Counted from the stretch's first letter, positions 1 to 9,009 are shown. The stretch is DNA of 64,000 bases from Gammaproteobacteria bacterium (GCA_016707425.1 JADJHU010000005.1:69044-133043), one strand, 5' to 3'. Program-made: numbers and translations. Notes: generated from the letters alone by a model not told the origin.

Positions 1-136
1 GCAGCATGTGGGCTTCGGCTTCTTCTGTGACGTGTGCCTCGTCGCGCACTTCGCCGATGTCACGCCGCAGGAGCGTGCGCGCGAGCGAGGTCTTGCCGAC
101 GTTCGTATGCGAGATGAGACTGAGGTTGACGATCAT
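1..136 (-). CDS. DUF3482-type GTP-binding protein, N-terminal fragment (runs off the window)
   Basis: Only the first 45 codons are present; the gene continues past the left edge. The start reads MIVNLSLISHTNVGKTSL. HTNVGKTS is a P-loop typical of small GTPase-like domains, so GTP binding is expected. The ATG at 136 overlaps the stop of the upstream DUF2868 gene in an ATGA arrangement, which indicates translational coupling. DUF2868 and DUF3482 genes are commonly neighbours in proteobacteria. The cellular role of the pair is not established, and the family name rests on the P-loop plus this partner. Confidence 0.72.
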   Translation of the reverse strand, partial: MIVNLSLISHTNVGKTSLARTLLRRDIGEVRDEAHVTEEAEAHML

Positions 137-1638
137 GCGCGGCTGCCCGCGAGCGCACGCCGCAGTGCCTCGGCTGCGGGATGGTCCGCCGGCGGGGATG
201 CAGGCAGGCGTTCGAGGTCTGCGGTGCAGACCGCGAGTCCGTAGCCTGCTGCGAAGCGCACCCAGAGCGCACGCCGCTCGTCGATGCGCGGGGCGAGTGC
301 CGGATCGCCGGCGAGCCGTGCCGCATAGGCGCTCTCATCCACGAGCACGAGCAGCCGCGTGCGGCCGGCGCCCGGAGCCAGGGCCTCGCGCGAGATGACC
401 AGGGCGAGCCCATGGTTCTCGACCTCGGGCGTTGCCGCAAGACTGACGATCAGGATCAGGCAGTCCATCGGGTGGGCCAGCAGCCGCTCGAGCGTCGGCC
501 CGAGGGCCTCCTCTTCCCCATAGCGAAGTGGCGCCTGCCACTCGAGGCGCGAGTCGCGGCCCAGTGCGGTTCGCAGCAGGGTTTCGAGCCCATGCCGCGC
601 GGCCGCCGAGGGTTCACAGGCGACGGGCTGGCCGGCGATGAGGTTGCCGGCCAGGGAGCCTGAGCCGGGCTCGAAGAGGCTGCGCGCGTAGCGATCCAGG
701 GAGTCGGGCGTCGATACGCGCCAGCTGCGGTGCCACAGGCGCAGCGTTTCCATGAGGGCAAGCGCCAGCCGGGGCAGAATGACATACAGCGCCACGGTGG
801 CGGCGGTCAGGTGGATCCAGGGTGCCGCGTCGGCGCCACCGGCCGGTGCGCCCCAGCGCAGCGCCGCCACGGCCTCGCGGCTCGCCGGCAGGGGAATTCC
901 CGTGAGGGCCGCCGCCGGACCGTAGATGAGGCGGATGGCTGCATGCACGCTACGTGGCCCGAGAAACGTGCTCTCCCACCCGGCGTCGTACTGGAGAACG
1001 ATGCCCCGCAGATAGAGCCCGGCGATGAGGCCGCCCGCCACGGCGGCGGCGGCGAGGTGCAGCAGGCGCCGAATCCGGGCGAGGAGCAGTGGGCGTCCGA
1101 TCGGGCGCCAGTCGGCCTCGAAGCGGCGCAGTGCCTCGGTGAGCGGGGCGTTGAAGATCGCGGAGTGCGCGAACCAGCGGCTCGCACGCCAGCGCGACAG
1201 GCGCGCCAGAAGCGCGGTGAAGGCGTGTGGCGTGCGCTGCGGCGATGACCCGGATGTGCGTCGCGCCGTCGCGATCAGCGCGAGATAGACGAACAGGTTC
1301 CACGCCATCAGCCCGGCCAGGGGAAAGGCCAGAATGTTCACGCGGCGCGGAGTGTCCAGCGTCGAGAGCGCGACGCCGAGGAGGATGCCGAGGACCAGCA
1401 GTGGCGCGACATAGGCACCCGCACCCTCCAGCACGCCACCGACATGCCGGACGGCCGGGTAGCGGATGGCGAGCAGCCTCAGCAGGCGCCGTGCCCGTGC
1501 CGCGAGCTGTGACCGCCCGCCGCGCAAGGCCGCCCGCGTGGCGTCGGCACGATCGGCGAACGGCAGGATTTCACCCGTGCGGTCGCTCTCCTCGATGGCT
1601 TTGACGAGCAGGATCGTTCGCAGCGTGCGGGCTCGCAT
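133..1638 (-). CDS. DUF2868 family membrane protein
   Basis: A protein of about 501 residues. The N-terminus (RTILLVKAIEESD) and central hydrophobic stretches match the DUF2868 family. At least three to four membrane segments are visible, including GAYVAPLLVLGILLGVAL and a pair around LLHLAAAAVAGGLIAGLYL. The C-terminal third looks soluble (LLVLVDESAYAARL). I chose the ATG at 1638; an in-frame TTG at 1656 would add six residues. The gene is coupled to the downstream DUF3482 GTPase by a 4-base overlap, so the two probably act together at the inner membrane. Function is unknown. Confidence 0.75.
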   Translation of the reverse strand: MRARTLRTILLVKAIEESDRTGEILPFADRADATRAALRGGRSQLAARARRLLRLLAIRYPAVRHVGGVLEGAGAYVAPLLVLGILLGVALSTLDTPRRVNILAFPLAGLMAWNLFVYLALIATARRTSGSSPQRTPHAFTALLARLSRWRASRWFAHSAIFNAPLTEALRRFEADWRPIGRPLLLARIRRLLHLAAAAVAGGLIAGLYLRGIVLQYDAGWESTFLGPRSVHAAIRLIYGPAAALTGIPLPASREAVAALRWGAPAGGADAAPWIHLTAATVALYVILPRLALALMETLRLWHRSWRVSTPDSLDRYARSLFEPGSGSLAGNLIAGQPVACEPSAAARHGLETLLRTALGRDSRLEWQAPLRYGEEEALGPTLERLLAHPMDCLILIVSLAATPEVENHGLALVISREALAPGAGRTRLLVLVDESAYAARLAGDPALAPRIDERRALWVRFAAGYGLAVCTADLERLPASPPADHPAAEALRRALAGSRA

Positions 1639-1686
1639 GGTGCGACGATCATACAAAATGTTGCGCCCTGTGCCGGTGGGCTGTCT

Positions 1687-2211
1687 TCAGGTGAGCGCTG
1701 CGAACCTCTGCAGCAGCACCGTCAGCTGGTCGATCTCCTCGTCGTTCAGGGCCGAGCGCAGGTGCGTGCCTGAGGCGGCAATGATGTCGACCGCGGCGGC
1801 TTCGATGACCCGGCGTCCACGTGCCGTGAGGCGCGCGGGCTTGCTGCGGCGATCGAGGCCGCTGGTCGAGCGCGTCACCAGACCCCGCGCCTGCAGCTGG
1901 CGCAGGACCTTGGTGAGTCCGCCCGAGGTGAGCAGCACGAGCGTGCGGATCTCCGAGGGCGTTCGTTGCCACGGTTGCCCGGAGCGGCGCAGCGTGGCGA
2001 GCACGTCGAATTCAGCGGGGTTCAAATCATGGCGGGCCGCGACCGCGGCCAGGCGGCGGGCGGCGAGCGCGTGCGCCCGCTCCAGGGCGACCGCAAAGCC
2101 GATCAGGCGCGCATCGCAGGTATCCGGCCAGTTGCGCCGGTGCATCTCGACCGGGTCGAAGGCGGGTGGGGCGGCCTGCGGGGTGCGCGCGGACATGGTT
2201 CGCCGGCTCAT
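1687..2211 (-). CDS. MarR family transcriptional regulator of the adjacent RND pump
   Basis: A 174-residue winged-helix regulator. The region AEFDVLATLRRSG through LTSGGLTKVLRQLQARGLV then DRRSKPARLTARG is the MarR helix-turn-helix followed by the beta wing. The ATG at 2211 overlaps the stop of the RND pump gene (ATGA); the next in-frame ATG is at 2196. Its place as third gene of the adaptor-pump-regulator operon suggests it represses its own operon, and that a pump substrate may be the inducer. That is inference from context; no operator was located for it. Confidence 0.85.
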   Translation of the reverse strand: MSRRTMSARTPQAAPPAFDPVEMHRRNWPDTCDARLIGFAVALERAHALAARRLAAVAARHDLNPAEFDVLATLRRSGQPWQRTPSEIRTLVLLTSGGLTKVLRQLQARGLVTRSTSGLDRRSKPARLTARGRRVIEAAAVDIIAASGTHLRSALNDEEIDQLTVLLQRFAALT

Positions 2212-5200
2212 CGATCCGCATTGTGGCTTGTCGGTGCCGCTGTCGTTTCCTGTCGCGCAGCCGGGACGGCGCGGCCCTCGAGCCACTTGAAGAACAGCGG
2301 CACGAAGAGGATCGCGACGGTGGTGGCCGCCAGCATCCCGCCGAGCACGCCGCTCCCCATGGAGCGCCGCGCCGCAGCACCGGGCCCGGTCGCAAACGCG
2401 AGCAGCGTGACGCTCAGAATGAACGCGAGCGAGGTCATGATGATCGGCCGGAAGCGCAGGCGGGCGGCCTCAATGGCGGCACTGGCCACATCCATGCCTT
2501 CGGCGTGCTTCTGGGCGGCGAACTCCACGATCAGGATCGCGTTCTTGGCGGCGAGTCCGATGAGTACCACGAGCCCGATCTGGAAGTAGATGTCGTTCGG
2601 CATTCCGCGCGCGAACACGAAGGCAAGGGCGCCGCCGAGCGCGAAGGGAACGGCCATGATCACCGCGAGCGGCAGGGTCCACTTCTCGTACTGGGCGGCG
2701 AGGATGAGGAAGACCATGATCACGCCGAAGGCCAACGCGACGCTGGACGCGGCGGAGCTGCGTTTTTCCTGGAAAGCCTGTCCCGTCCAGGCGATCTGGT
2801 AGCCCTCGGGCAGCACGCTTGCCGCGACTTCTTCCACGAGGCGGATGGCGTCGCCCGAGCTCGTGCCAGGCGCGGCGCCTCCCATGATCTTCGCGGCGGC
2901 GAAGCCATTGAAGCGCTCCAGCTGCTCGGGACCGACGACATTGTCGACCCTGATCAGTGCCGCGAGCGGAATCATCGCCTGGGTCGTCGCGCTGCGGACG
3001 TAGACCTTGCCGAGATCCTCGGGCTTCATGCGGTACTCGGGTTCCGCCTGCACCTGAACGCGGTACACGCGCCCGGCGCGGTTGAAGTCGTTGACATAGA
3101 GCGCACCCATGGTGCTCTGCAGGGTCTCGTAGATGCTCGCCAGCGGGATGCCCAGCGTCAGTGCCTTGGCTTCGTCGACCTCTACGAACAGCTGTGGCAC
3201 GGTCGGGCGATAGAAGGTGTTGATGTCGGCGAGCTCGGGGCGCGCCCGGAGTGCCGCGATGAGGTTCTGCAGCGCCTGGTTCAGGTGCTGGGGATCCGCA
3301 TCCACGCGGTTCTGCACGTAGAGCTCGAAGCCTCCGACGGAGCCCAGACCAGAGATGGCAGGAGGATTGAAGGTGAGCGCGATGCCGTCGGGCAGCATCA
3401 TGCCTGCCTTCATGAACTCAGGGATGAGTTCGATCGCGCTGGCCTGGCGTTCGCTCCAGTCTTTCAGATTGAGAAAGATCGTGGCGGCATTCGAGCGGCT
3501 GCCCCCGCCGATGAGATCGAGTCCGCCACCCGTGAAGACGTGCGCGACCGCGTCGTTCTTCGAAGCGAGCGCGCGGAAGCGCTCGCTGCTCGCGACGGTG
3601 CGCTGCAGCGACGCGCCGTCCGGCAGGGTCAGGACGCTCGCCAGGTAGCCCTGGTCCTCGGGAGGCACGAAGCTGCGCGGCACGACCCGGAAGAGCAGCA
3701 GTGCCAGTGCGATGACGCCGACGAAGACGGCCGTACCGAGCCAGGGGTGGTGCAGGACCGTGTCCACCAGCGCCGTGTAACCGCGCGTCAGCTGCCTGAA
3801 GGCCAGGTTGAACGGGCGGAAGAGCCGCGATTCGTGAGGCGCGGCTTTCAGGAAGATTGCGCAGAGCGCCGGCGTGAGGGTGAGTGCCACCAGTCCGGAA
3901 ATCACCACGGAGACGGCGACCGTCACGGCGAACTGCTGGTAGAGCGCGCCGGCCATCCCGCCGAGGAAGGCCACGGGGATGAACACCGCACACAGCACCA
4001 GCACGATGGCGACGATGGCGCTCGAGACCTCACGCATGGCCTCCAGTGCGGCCTCGAGGGGCGGCAGCCGCTCCTCGGTCATCAGCCGCTCGACGTTCTC
4101 GAGGACGATGATGGCATCGTCGACCACGATGCCGATGGCGAGCACCATGGCGAACAGCGTCAGGGTGTTGAGCGAGAAGCCGAACAGCCACAAGCCGGCA
4201 AAGGTGCCGATGAGCGCCACGGGCACGGCGATCATCGGAATCAGGGTGGCGCGCCAACTCTGCAGGAAGAGAAACACGACGGCGGCCACAAGGAATGCGG
4301 CCTCCACGAGCGTCTGGATGACTTCGCGGATCGAAGCGGAGATGAAGAGCGTGCTGTCGACGGGCACCACGTAGTGGATGTCAGGCGGGAAGCTCTTCTG
4401 CAGTTCGTCGAGGCGGCCGCGCACGAGGCGGGCGACCTCGAGTGCATTGGCACCGGACTGCAGGAAGATTCCCATTCCGGCGAGGGGTTCGCCGTCCTCG
4501 GCGGTGCGCACGTCATAGCTCGAGGCACCGAGTTCGATGCGTGCCACGTCCTTCACGCGCAGCACGCCCTCGGGTCCGCCGGCCCGCACGATGATGTCGC
4601 CGAACTGCTCGGGCGTCACCAGCCGACCCCTTGCCGTCACGGTATAGACCAGCATCTGGTCGCCCGGCGCCGGCTCCTGGCCGATCTTGCCGGCTGCGTT
4701 CTGGGTGTTCTGTGCGCGCACGGCGGCGGCGATGTCGCTGGTCGTCAGTCCGAGCTGCGCCATCCGGTCCGGCTTCAGCCAGATCCGCATGGAGTATTGC
4801 ATCGAGCCGAACAACTGCACGTCGCCCACACCCTTCAGGCGCTTCAGCTCATCGATGACGTTCAGGCTGGCGTAGTTGGACAGGAACAGCTTGTCGTGAA
4901 GGCTGCCTCGCGACTGGAGTGCAACCAGCATCAGCACGTTGCTCGTGCGCTTCATGACCAGCACGCCGTCACGCCGGACTTCCTCGGGCAGGCGTGGCTC
5001 GGCCGTGCGCACCCGGTTGGCCACGTCGATCGCCGCCGTATCGACATCGGTGCCGACCTCGAAGGTGGCCGTGATACTGAGCGTGCCGTTACTCTGCGAG
5101 GAGGAACTGAAATAGGTCAGCCCCTCGATGCCGTTCAGCTGCTCCTCGATCGGTGCGGCGACGGTGCGGGCCAGCGTCTCCGCCGAGGCGCCGCGGTAGG

Positions 5201-5348
5201 TGGCGGAGATCACCACCGTCGGCGGCGAGATGTCCGGATATTGGGCGATGGGCAGGACGCGCGAGGCGACGAGCCCGGCAATGACGATGACGATCGAGAT
5301 GACCGAGGCGAAGATTGGCCGCCGGATGAAGAATCCCGAGAGATTCAC
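2208..5348 (-). CDS. RND multidrug efflux permease (HAE1/AcrB-like)
   Basis: At 1046 residues it has the usual length of inner-membrane drug/proton antiporters of the HAE1 family. It starts NLSGFFIRRPIFASVISIV (amphipathic start plus TM1). The proton-relay Asp pair is at about residues 410-411 in GIVVDDAIIVLENVE. The two halves carry the expected six-helix blocks separated by large periplasmic porter/docking loops. The GTG start at 5348 lies 5 bases after the adaptor stop, and a coupled MarR gene follows. No outer-membrane channel gene is adjacent, so a TolC-like partner encoded elsewhere is likely. The substrate cannot be read from sequence. Confidence 0.93.
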   Translation of the reverse strand: MNLSGFFIRRPIFASVISIVIVIAGLVASRVLPIAQYPDISPPTVVISATYRGASAETLARTVAAPIEEQLNGIEGLTYFSSSSQSNGTLSITATFEVGTDVDTAAIDVANRVRTAEPRLPEEVRRDGVLVMKRTSNVLMLVALQSRGSLHDKLFLSNYASLNVIDELKRLKGVGDVQLFGSMQYSMRIWLKPDRMAQLGLTTSDIAAAVRAQNTQNAAGKIGQEPAPGDQMLVYTVTARGRLVTPEQFGDIIVRAGGPEGVLRVKDVARIELGASSYDVRTAEDGEPLAGMGIFLQSGANALEVARLVRGRLDELQKSFPPDIHYVVPVDSTLFISASIREVIQTLVEAAFLVAAVVFLFLQSWRATLIPMIAVPVALIGTFAGLWLFGFSLNTLTLFAMVLAIGIVVDDAIIVLENVERLMTEERLPPLEAALEAMREVSSAIVAIVLVLCAVFIPVAFLGGMAGALYQQFAVTVAVSVVISGLVALTLTPALCAIFLKAAPHESRLFRPFNLAFRQLTRGYTALVDTVLHHPWLGTAVFVGVIALALLLFRVVPRSFVPPEDQGYLASVLTLPDGASLQRTVASSERFRALASKNDAVAHVFTGGGLDLIGGGSRSNAATIFLNLKDWSERQASAIELIPEFMKAGMMLPDGIALTFNPPAISGLGSVGGFELYVQNRVDADPQHLNQALQNLIAALRARPELADINTFYRPTVPQLFVEVDEAKALTLGIPLASIYETLQSTMGALYVNDFNRAGRVYRVQVQAEPEYRMKPEDLGKVYVRSATTQAMIPLAALIRVDNVVGPEQLERFNGFAAAKIMGGAAPGTSSGDAIRLVEEVAASVLPEGYQIAWTGQAFQEKRSSAASSVALAFGVIMVFLILAAQYEKWTLPLAVIMAVPFALGGALAFVFARGMPNDIYFQIGLVVLIGLAAKNAILIVEFAAQKHAEGMDVASAAIEAARLRFRPIIMTSLAFILSVTLLAFATGPGAAARRSMGSGVLGGMLAATTVAILFVPLFFKWLEGRAVPAARQETTAAPTSHNADR

Positions 5349-5353
5349 GTGTG

Positions 5354-6497
5354 TCAGCCACGCCCCGAGGCGGAGGGTGTCGCGGATGCAGCGCCTGCGC
5401 CTGGCGACTGTGCCTCGGGCGGATGCGGCGCGACTGGCATCCCGGGTCGCAGTTTCAGGAGGTTGTCGACGATCACGCGGTCACCGGCTGCGAGGCCGCC
5501 GAGGATCACCCAGTCCCGGCCGCGCCATTCACCGGTCTGCACCGGGCGTGGCGCCGCCTTGCCCTCGGCATCCACCACCATCACCATGTGGCCGTCCTGG
5601 CTCTGGAGCACGGCGACCTGGGGTACGAGGAACACGCCGGTGCGCAGCCCGGTCTGCAGCCGCACGCGCACGAACTGACCCGGCAGGAGCTCGCCGCGGG
5701 GATTGGCAAACTCGGCGCGCAGCTGGCGCGTGCCGAGCGCCGGATCGATGGTGCTCGCGAGGAAGTTCAGCCGCCCGCGCTCGCCGTACACACGGCCATC
5801 GGGCAGTTGCAGTTCCACGCCGGTGATACTCGCCTCGCTCAGCCGCCCGCCCGGAAGCGCTGCGATGTCACTCCCGGACAGGCTGAACAGTACCCAGATG
5901 GGATCGACCTGGTAGATCGAGGTGAGGAGGCTGCCGTCGCCCGTGGTGATCAGACTGCCTTCCGATTTCACGGCGCGCCCGGTCATGCCGGCGACCGGTG
6001 CGGTCACCGTGGTCCAGGAGAGGTTGAGCTCTGCCTGTCGCAGCGCGGCCGCCGCGATTGCCGCCGCGGCGACGGCATCGTCATAGGCCTTGCGGCTCAC
6101 GGCCTGGGTCGCGATCAGGTCTTTCAGCCGCTCGGTGTCCCGGGCGGTCTGCTCGGCGCGGGCACGGGCCTCGGCGAGCGCGACGTCGTAGACCGAGCGG
6201 TCGATCTGGAACAGCGGCTGTCCGGCCTTGACCCGGTCACCTTCCTGATAGAGGCGCCGGAGGAGGATGCCGCCCACCCGTGCACGCACCTCCGTCTCGC
6301 GCGCGCCCTCGGTCTGCGCGACCACCTCGAGTGAGGAGGGGACATCCTGCGGCTGGACCGCGAGCACGGTGACCGGCAACGGGGCCCCCGGGCCCGCCCG
6401 CAGGTGTCGACGGTTTCGCGCAGGCCGCCAGGAGCGCCAGGGCGACCGTGGTGAGGAACAGGGCCGGGCGCCCCGGATACGATGAGCCAGGTTTCAT
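5354..6497 (-). CDS. RND efflux periplasmic adaptor lipoprotein (AcrA-like), frameshifted near its N-terminus
   Basis: The body (341 residues from 6379) is a membrane fusion protein. It has a lipoyl half-motif near RARVGGILLRRLYQEGDRV, an alpha-hairpin around EARARAEQTARDTERLKDL, a second lipoyl half (VTAPVAGMTGRAVKSEG), and a barrel and membrane-proximal domain ending with GDRVIVDNLLKLRPGMPV. The normal start is in another frame: from the ATG at 6497, MKPGSSYPG, a hydrophobic stretch and the lipobox LLAAC, then KPSTPAGGPGG. The two frames meet at a run of five G (minus strand) at 6385-6389; removing one base joins them. It is either a sequencing error or a real null mutation. The protein should bridge the pump to an outer-membrane channel. 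Confidence 0.85.
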
Positions 6498-6556
6498 GAT
6501 GGGTCGGGAGATGCGTTCGCGGGGCGCGGTGCCCCGGCGCGCGAGATCGCTTTCCG

Positions 6557-6611
6557 GGAAGATATCCGGCGGCGATTGTATTGATGCGGTATCTTCCGCG
6601 CAAGATATATT
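6557..6611. promoter_or_regulatory. Divergent intergenic region with an inverted repeat and candidate promoter
   Basis: Between the adaptor and the gabD-like gene, GGAAGATA (6557-6564) is repeated in inverse as TATCTTCC (6590-6597), and a third GATATA element follows at 6604-6609. On the plus strand TTGATG at 6581-6586 and GATATA at 6604-6609 are 17 bases apart, which fits a weak sigma-70 promoter inside the repeat. The arrangement suggests an operator, perhaps for the MarR regulator of the efflux operon. The assignment is inferred. Confidence 0.35.
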
Positions 6612-6661
6612 CTCTCCTGGGAAGGAGACGAGACGGACGCACACTGGCGGCTGGAGGAACT

Positions 6662-6793
6662 GTGACGCACGGGAGAAAGCTCATCGAAGTTGCGCTGTGG
6701 CCGGCGAGCGGGCAGACGGTTCGCGTGGTCAGCGGGAACAGCCGCACGCTGAAGTTCCGCAGCCGCGGACTCGAGGAGGACTGGGACGCATGA
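6662..6793 (+). CDS. Small 43-residue open frame coupled to the gabD-like gene
   Basis: From the GTG at 6662 the frame reads THGRKLIEVALWPASGQ and ends at 6793, overlapping the dehydrogenase ATG in an ATGA. A GGAGGA sequence at 6653-6658 sits 3 bases before the GTG, a short spacing. The words GRKLIEVAL resemble the first residues of DUF1156-type DNA methylases, but the similarity stops there. It could therefore be a gene remnant, a coupling leader peptide or chance. I do not assign a function. Confidence 0.28.
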   Translation: MTHGRKLIEVALWPASGQTVRVVSGNSRTLKFRSRGLEEDWDA

Positions 6794-8268
6794 ACGCATC
6801 GTCCTCCACACCACTGACGCTCTCCGATCCCGACCTGCTGCGCACGCGCTGCCCGATCGGCGGCCAGTGGCTCGACGCCCGTCACGGCGGCCGCTGCGAG
6901 GTCCACAATCCGGCCACCGGTGCCTTGCTGGGCACTGTGCCCGACATGGGCGTCGACGAAACGCGCAAGGCCATCGAGGTGGCCCAGGTGGCTTTTCCCG
7001 CCTGGGCCCGCAGGACTGCCAAAGAGCGCGCACAGATCCTGCGCCGGCTCTACCAGCTGATGCTCGATCACCAGGAAGACCTTGCGCGGCTGATGACCGC
7101 CGAACAGGGCAAGCCGTTGGCAGAGTCGCGCGGCGAGATCGCCTACTCGGCGAGCTTCATCGAGTGGTTCGGCGAGGAAGCCAAGCGCATGTACGGCGAC
7201 ACCATCCCGGGGCACGCGGCTGACCGGCGCATCCTCACCCTGCGCCAGCCGGTGGGCGTGGTGGCGGCCATCACGCCCTGGAATTTTCCGTCCGCCATGC
7301 TGGGGCGGAAGCTTGGACCGGCACTCGCCGCGGGCTGCACCATCGTCTGCAAGCCGGCGCTGCAGACACCTTATTCCGCACTGGCGATTGCCGTGCTGGC
7401 CGAACGCGCGGGCGTGCCACCGGGGGTCGTCAACATCGTCACCGGGCGGGATGCTGCGGCGATCGGGCGTGAGATGACCGGCAACCCCATGGTGCGCAAG
7501 CTGAGCTTCACGGGCTCCACCGCGGTGGGCAAGACGCTCATGGCCCAGTGCGCCGAGGGCATGAAGCGCATCTCGCTCGAGCTCGGTGGTAATGCGCCCT
7601 TCATCGTGTTCGAGGACGCCGACCTCGATGCGGCGGTCGAGGGGGCCATCGCGAGCAAGTACCGCAACAGCGGGCAGACCTGCGTCTGTGCCAACCGCCT
7701 CTTCGTGCACCACGCCGTGCACGACGTGTTCGCCGCACGACTCATCGAGGCCGTGTCTGCGTTACGCGTGGGCGACGGGCTCGCGGGGCCCACCGACCAG
7801 GGGCCCCTGATCGACGCCGCGGCACTGTCCAAGGTGGAAGCGCATATCGAGGACGCGAAAGCACACGGCGCACGTGTGGCCATCGGCGGCCGGCGGCATG
7901 CATTGGGCGGCACGTTTTACGAGCCGACGGTGCTGCTGGGCGCAACGCCCGGCATGCGGATCGCGCACGAGGAAACCTTCGGGCCCGTTGCACCCCTGTT
8001 CCGCTTCGAGACGGACGAGGAGGTCATCGCACTCGCGAACGCCACCGAGGCCGGGCTCGCGGGCTATTTCTACACGCGTGATCTTCGCCGCGCGTTCCGC
8101 ATGGCCGAGGCGCTGGAGTGCGGCATCGTCGGGGTCAACACTGGGCTCATCTCCACCGAGGTCGCGCCCTTCGGCGGCGTCAAGCAGTCCGGCATCGGGC
8201 GCGAAGGCTCCAGATACGGCCTGCACGATTACACGGAGATCAAGTACATCTGCATCGGGGGCGTTTGA
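6790..8268 (+). CDS. gabD: NAD(P)-dependent succinate-semialdehyde dehydrogenase (GabD-like)
   Basis: A 492-residue aldehyde dehydrogenase. Visible motifs in order: the cofactor-site PWNFPSAM, FTGSTAVGK of the Rossmann fold, the general base in LELGGNAPF, and the catalytic Cys in NSGQTCVCANRLF, the version typical of GabD. The end motif FGGVKQSGIGREGS is also family-standard. The ATG at 6790 is preceded by a strong GAGGAGGA. It oxidises succinate semialdehyde (or glutarate semialdehyde) to the dicarboxylate, feeding the TCA cycle. No GABA transaminase or transporter is adjacent, so the physiological substrate stays open. Confidence 0.9.
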   Translation: MNASSSTPLTLSDPDLLRTRCPIGGQWLDARHGGRCEVHNPATGALLGTVPDMGVDETRKAIEVAQVAFPAWARRTAKERAQILRRLYQLMLDHQEDLARLMTAEQGKPLAESRGEIAYSASFIEWFGEEAKRMYGDTIPGHAADRRILTLRQPVGVVAAITPWNFPSAMLGRKLGPALAAGCTIVCKPALQTPYSALAIAVLAERAGVPPGVVNIVTGRDAAAIGREMTGNPMVRKLSFTGSTAVGKTLMAQCAEGMKRISLELGGNAPFIVFEDADLDAAVEGAIASKYRNSGQTCVCANRLFVHHAVHDVFAARLIEAVSALRVGDGLAGPTDQGPLIDAAALSKVEAHIEDAKAHGARVAIGGRRHALGGTFYEPTVLLGATPGMRIAHEETFGPVAPLFRFETDEEVIALANATEAGLAGYFYTRDLRRAFRMAEALECGIVGVNTGLISTEVAPFGGVKQSGIGREGSRYGLHDYTEIKYICIGGV

Positions 8269-8346
8269 GGGGCGCGTCGGCACTCGGTCCTCCGGGAGCG
8301 GCCGGCGCGGCGTGTCTGTGCGTTGGGCGTCTTCTCGTTCATAGGG

Positions 8347-8727
8347 TCACCTCGCCGCAACCGCGAATGCGCGCAGCCACGGATCGAGATGGGCGATATC
8401 AAAGGTTCCAGCCTCGAACATCTGGATGATCTCGGCGTGGATCTGCATCGGTGAGCGCTGCAAGCGCCAGCCATTGCTGCGCAAGAACACATCGGCGGCG
8501 GCAAAGGCGAGGCGCTTGTTGCCGTCCACGAACGGGTGGTTGATCGCCAGGCTCTCCAGCAGCGCCGCCGCTTCGGCCACGATGTCCTCGTAATGGCCCG
8601 TCTGCGGGCGGAACAACGCAGACTCCAGTGCACCCGGGTCACGCACGCCCGGAGCACCGCCGTAGCGCTGCATCAGCACGGTGTGCATGCCGAGTACATC
8701 GGCCACGGTCAGGTAATCGCGCGACAC
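8347..8727 (-). CDS. doc: Doc-type Fic domain toxin (death-on-curing)
   Basis: A 126-residue single-domain Fic protein. The catalytic motif HPFVDGNKR occupies residues 64-72, the form found in Doc toxins, which phosphorylate EF-Tu rather than AMPylating targets. The N-terminal DYLTVADVLGMH and C-terminal helices fit the Doc fold in length. The GTG start at 8727 lies 3 bases after the stop of the partner antitoxin, so both are in one operon. The expected action is translation arrest when the antitoxin is lost. Confidence 0.9.
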   Translation of the reverse strand: MSRDYLTVADVLGMHTVLMQRYGGAPGVRDPGALESALFRPQTGHYEDIVAEAAALLESLAINHPFVDGNKRLAFAAADVFLRSNGWRLQRSPMQIHAEIIQMFEAGTFDIAHLDPWLRAFAVAAR

Positions 8728-8730
8728 GGC

Positions 8731-8961
8731 TTACTTGGCCAGTTCGCGGTAGAGGCTGTCGAACTCGTCCAGACTGGATGCAAATGCGGTCATCACGTGG
8801 CGGCGAGGGCGTTCCTTCTGCTGCCGGTCGATGTAGTCGCGCAGGGCCTCATCCAGCACCGCCTGGAACTGACGCCCTTGGCTTTCTGCAATCTGGCGCA
8901 ATGCCGCCAGCACATCGGGCGCAGCCTGGGAGGAAAATTTTTCGCGGGCGGCAGTGGCCAT
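8731..8961 (-). CDS. Ribbon-helix-helix antitoxin paired with the Doc toxin
   Basis: About 76 residues. The first half (KFSSQAAPDVLAALRQIAE, then DEALRDYI) has the strand-helix-helix pattern of ribbon-helix-helix DNA-binding proteins. The C-terminal tail (FASSLDEFDSLYRELAK) is acidic/amphipathic and is the probable toxin-wrapping segment. In-frame ATGs at 8976, 8973 and 8967 are alternatives; I chose 8961 because GGAG lies 6 bases upstream. Classical Doc partners are Phd-type, so an RHH partner is a less common pairing. It should repress its own promoter through the palindromes at 8973-9009. Confidence 0.78.
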   Translation of the reverse strand: MATAAREKFSSQAAPDVLAALRQIAESQGRQFQAVLDEALRDYIDRQQKERPRRHVMTAFASSLDEFDSLYRELAK

Positions 8962-8972
8962 GGCCATCTCCA

Positions 8973-9009
8973 TCATGATTTATCTTGATGTTTCATGATA
9001 GAGCAAGAT
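8973..9009 (-). promoter_or_regulatory. Promoter/operator of the RHH-Doc module
   Basis: Two copies of TCATGAT at 8973-8979 and 8993-8999 are exactly 20 bases apart, two helical turns, and each contains the palindrome TCATGA. A further inverted repeat, ATCTTG (8982-8987) and CAAGAT (9004-9009), is interleaved. On the minus strand TTGCTC and GATAAA, 16 bases apart, could be -35 and -10 boxes inside these repeats. This fits autorepression by an RHH dimer pair. The promoter assignment is inferred. Confidence 0.5.

Noticed and set aside
2166..5678. A 1170-codon plus-strand open frame
   Set aside because: It lies opposite the RND pump and adaptor genes, has the repetitive charged composition of an antisense frame in high-GC DNA, and matches no family.
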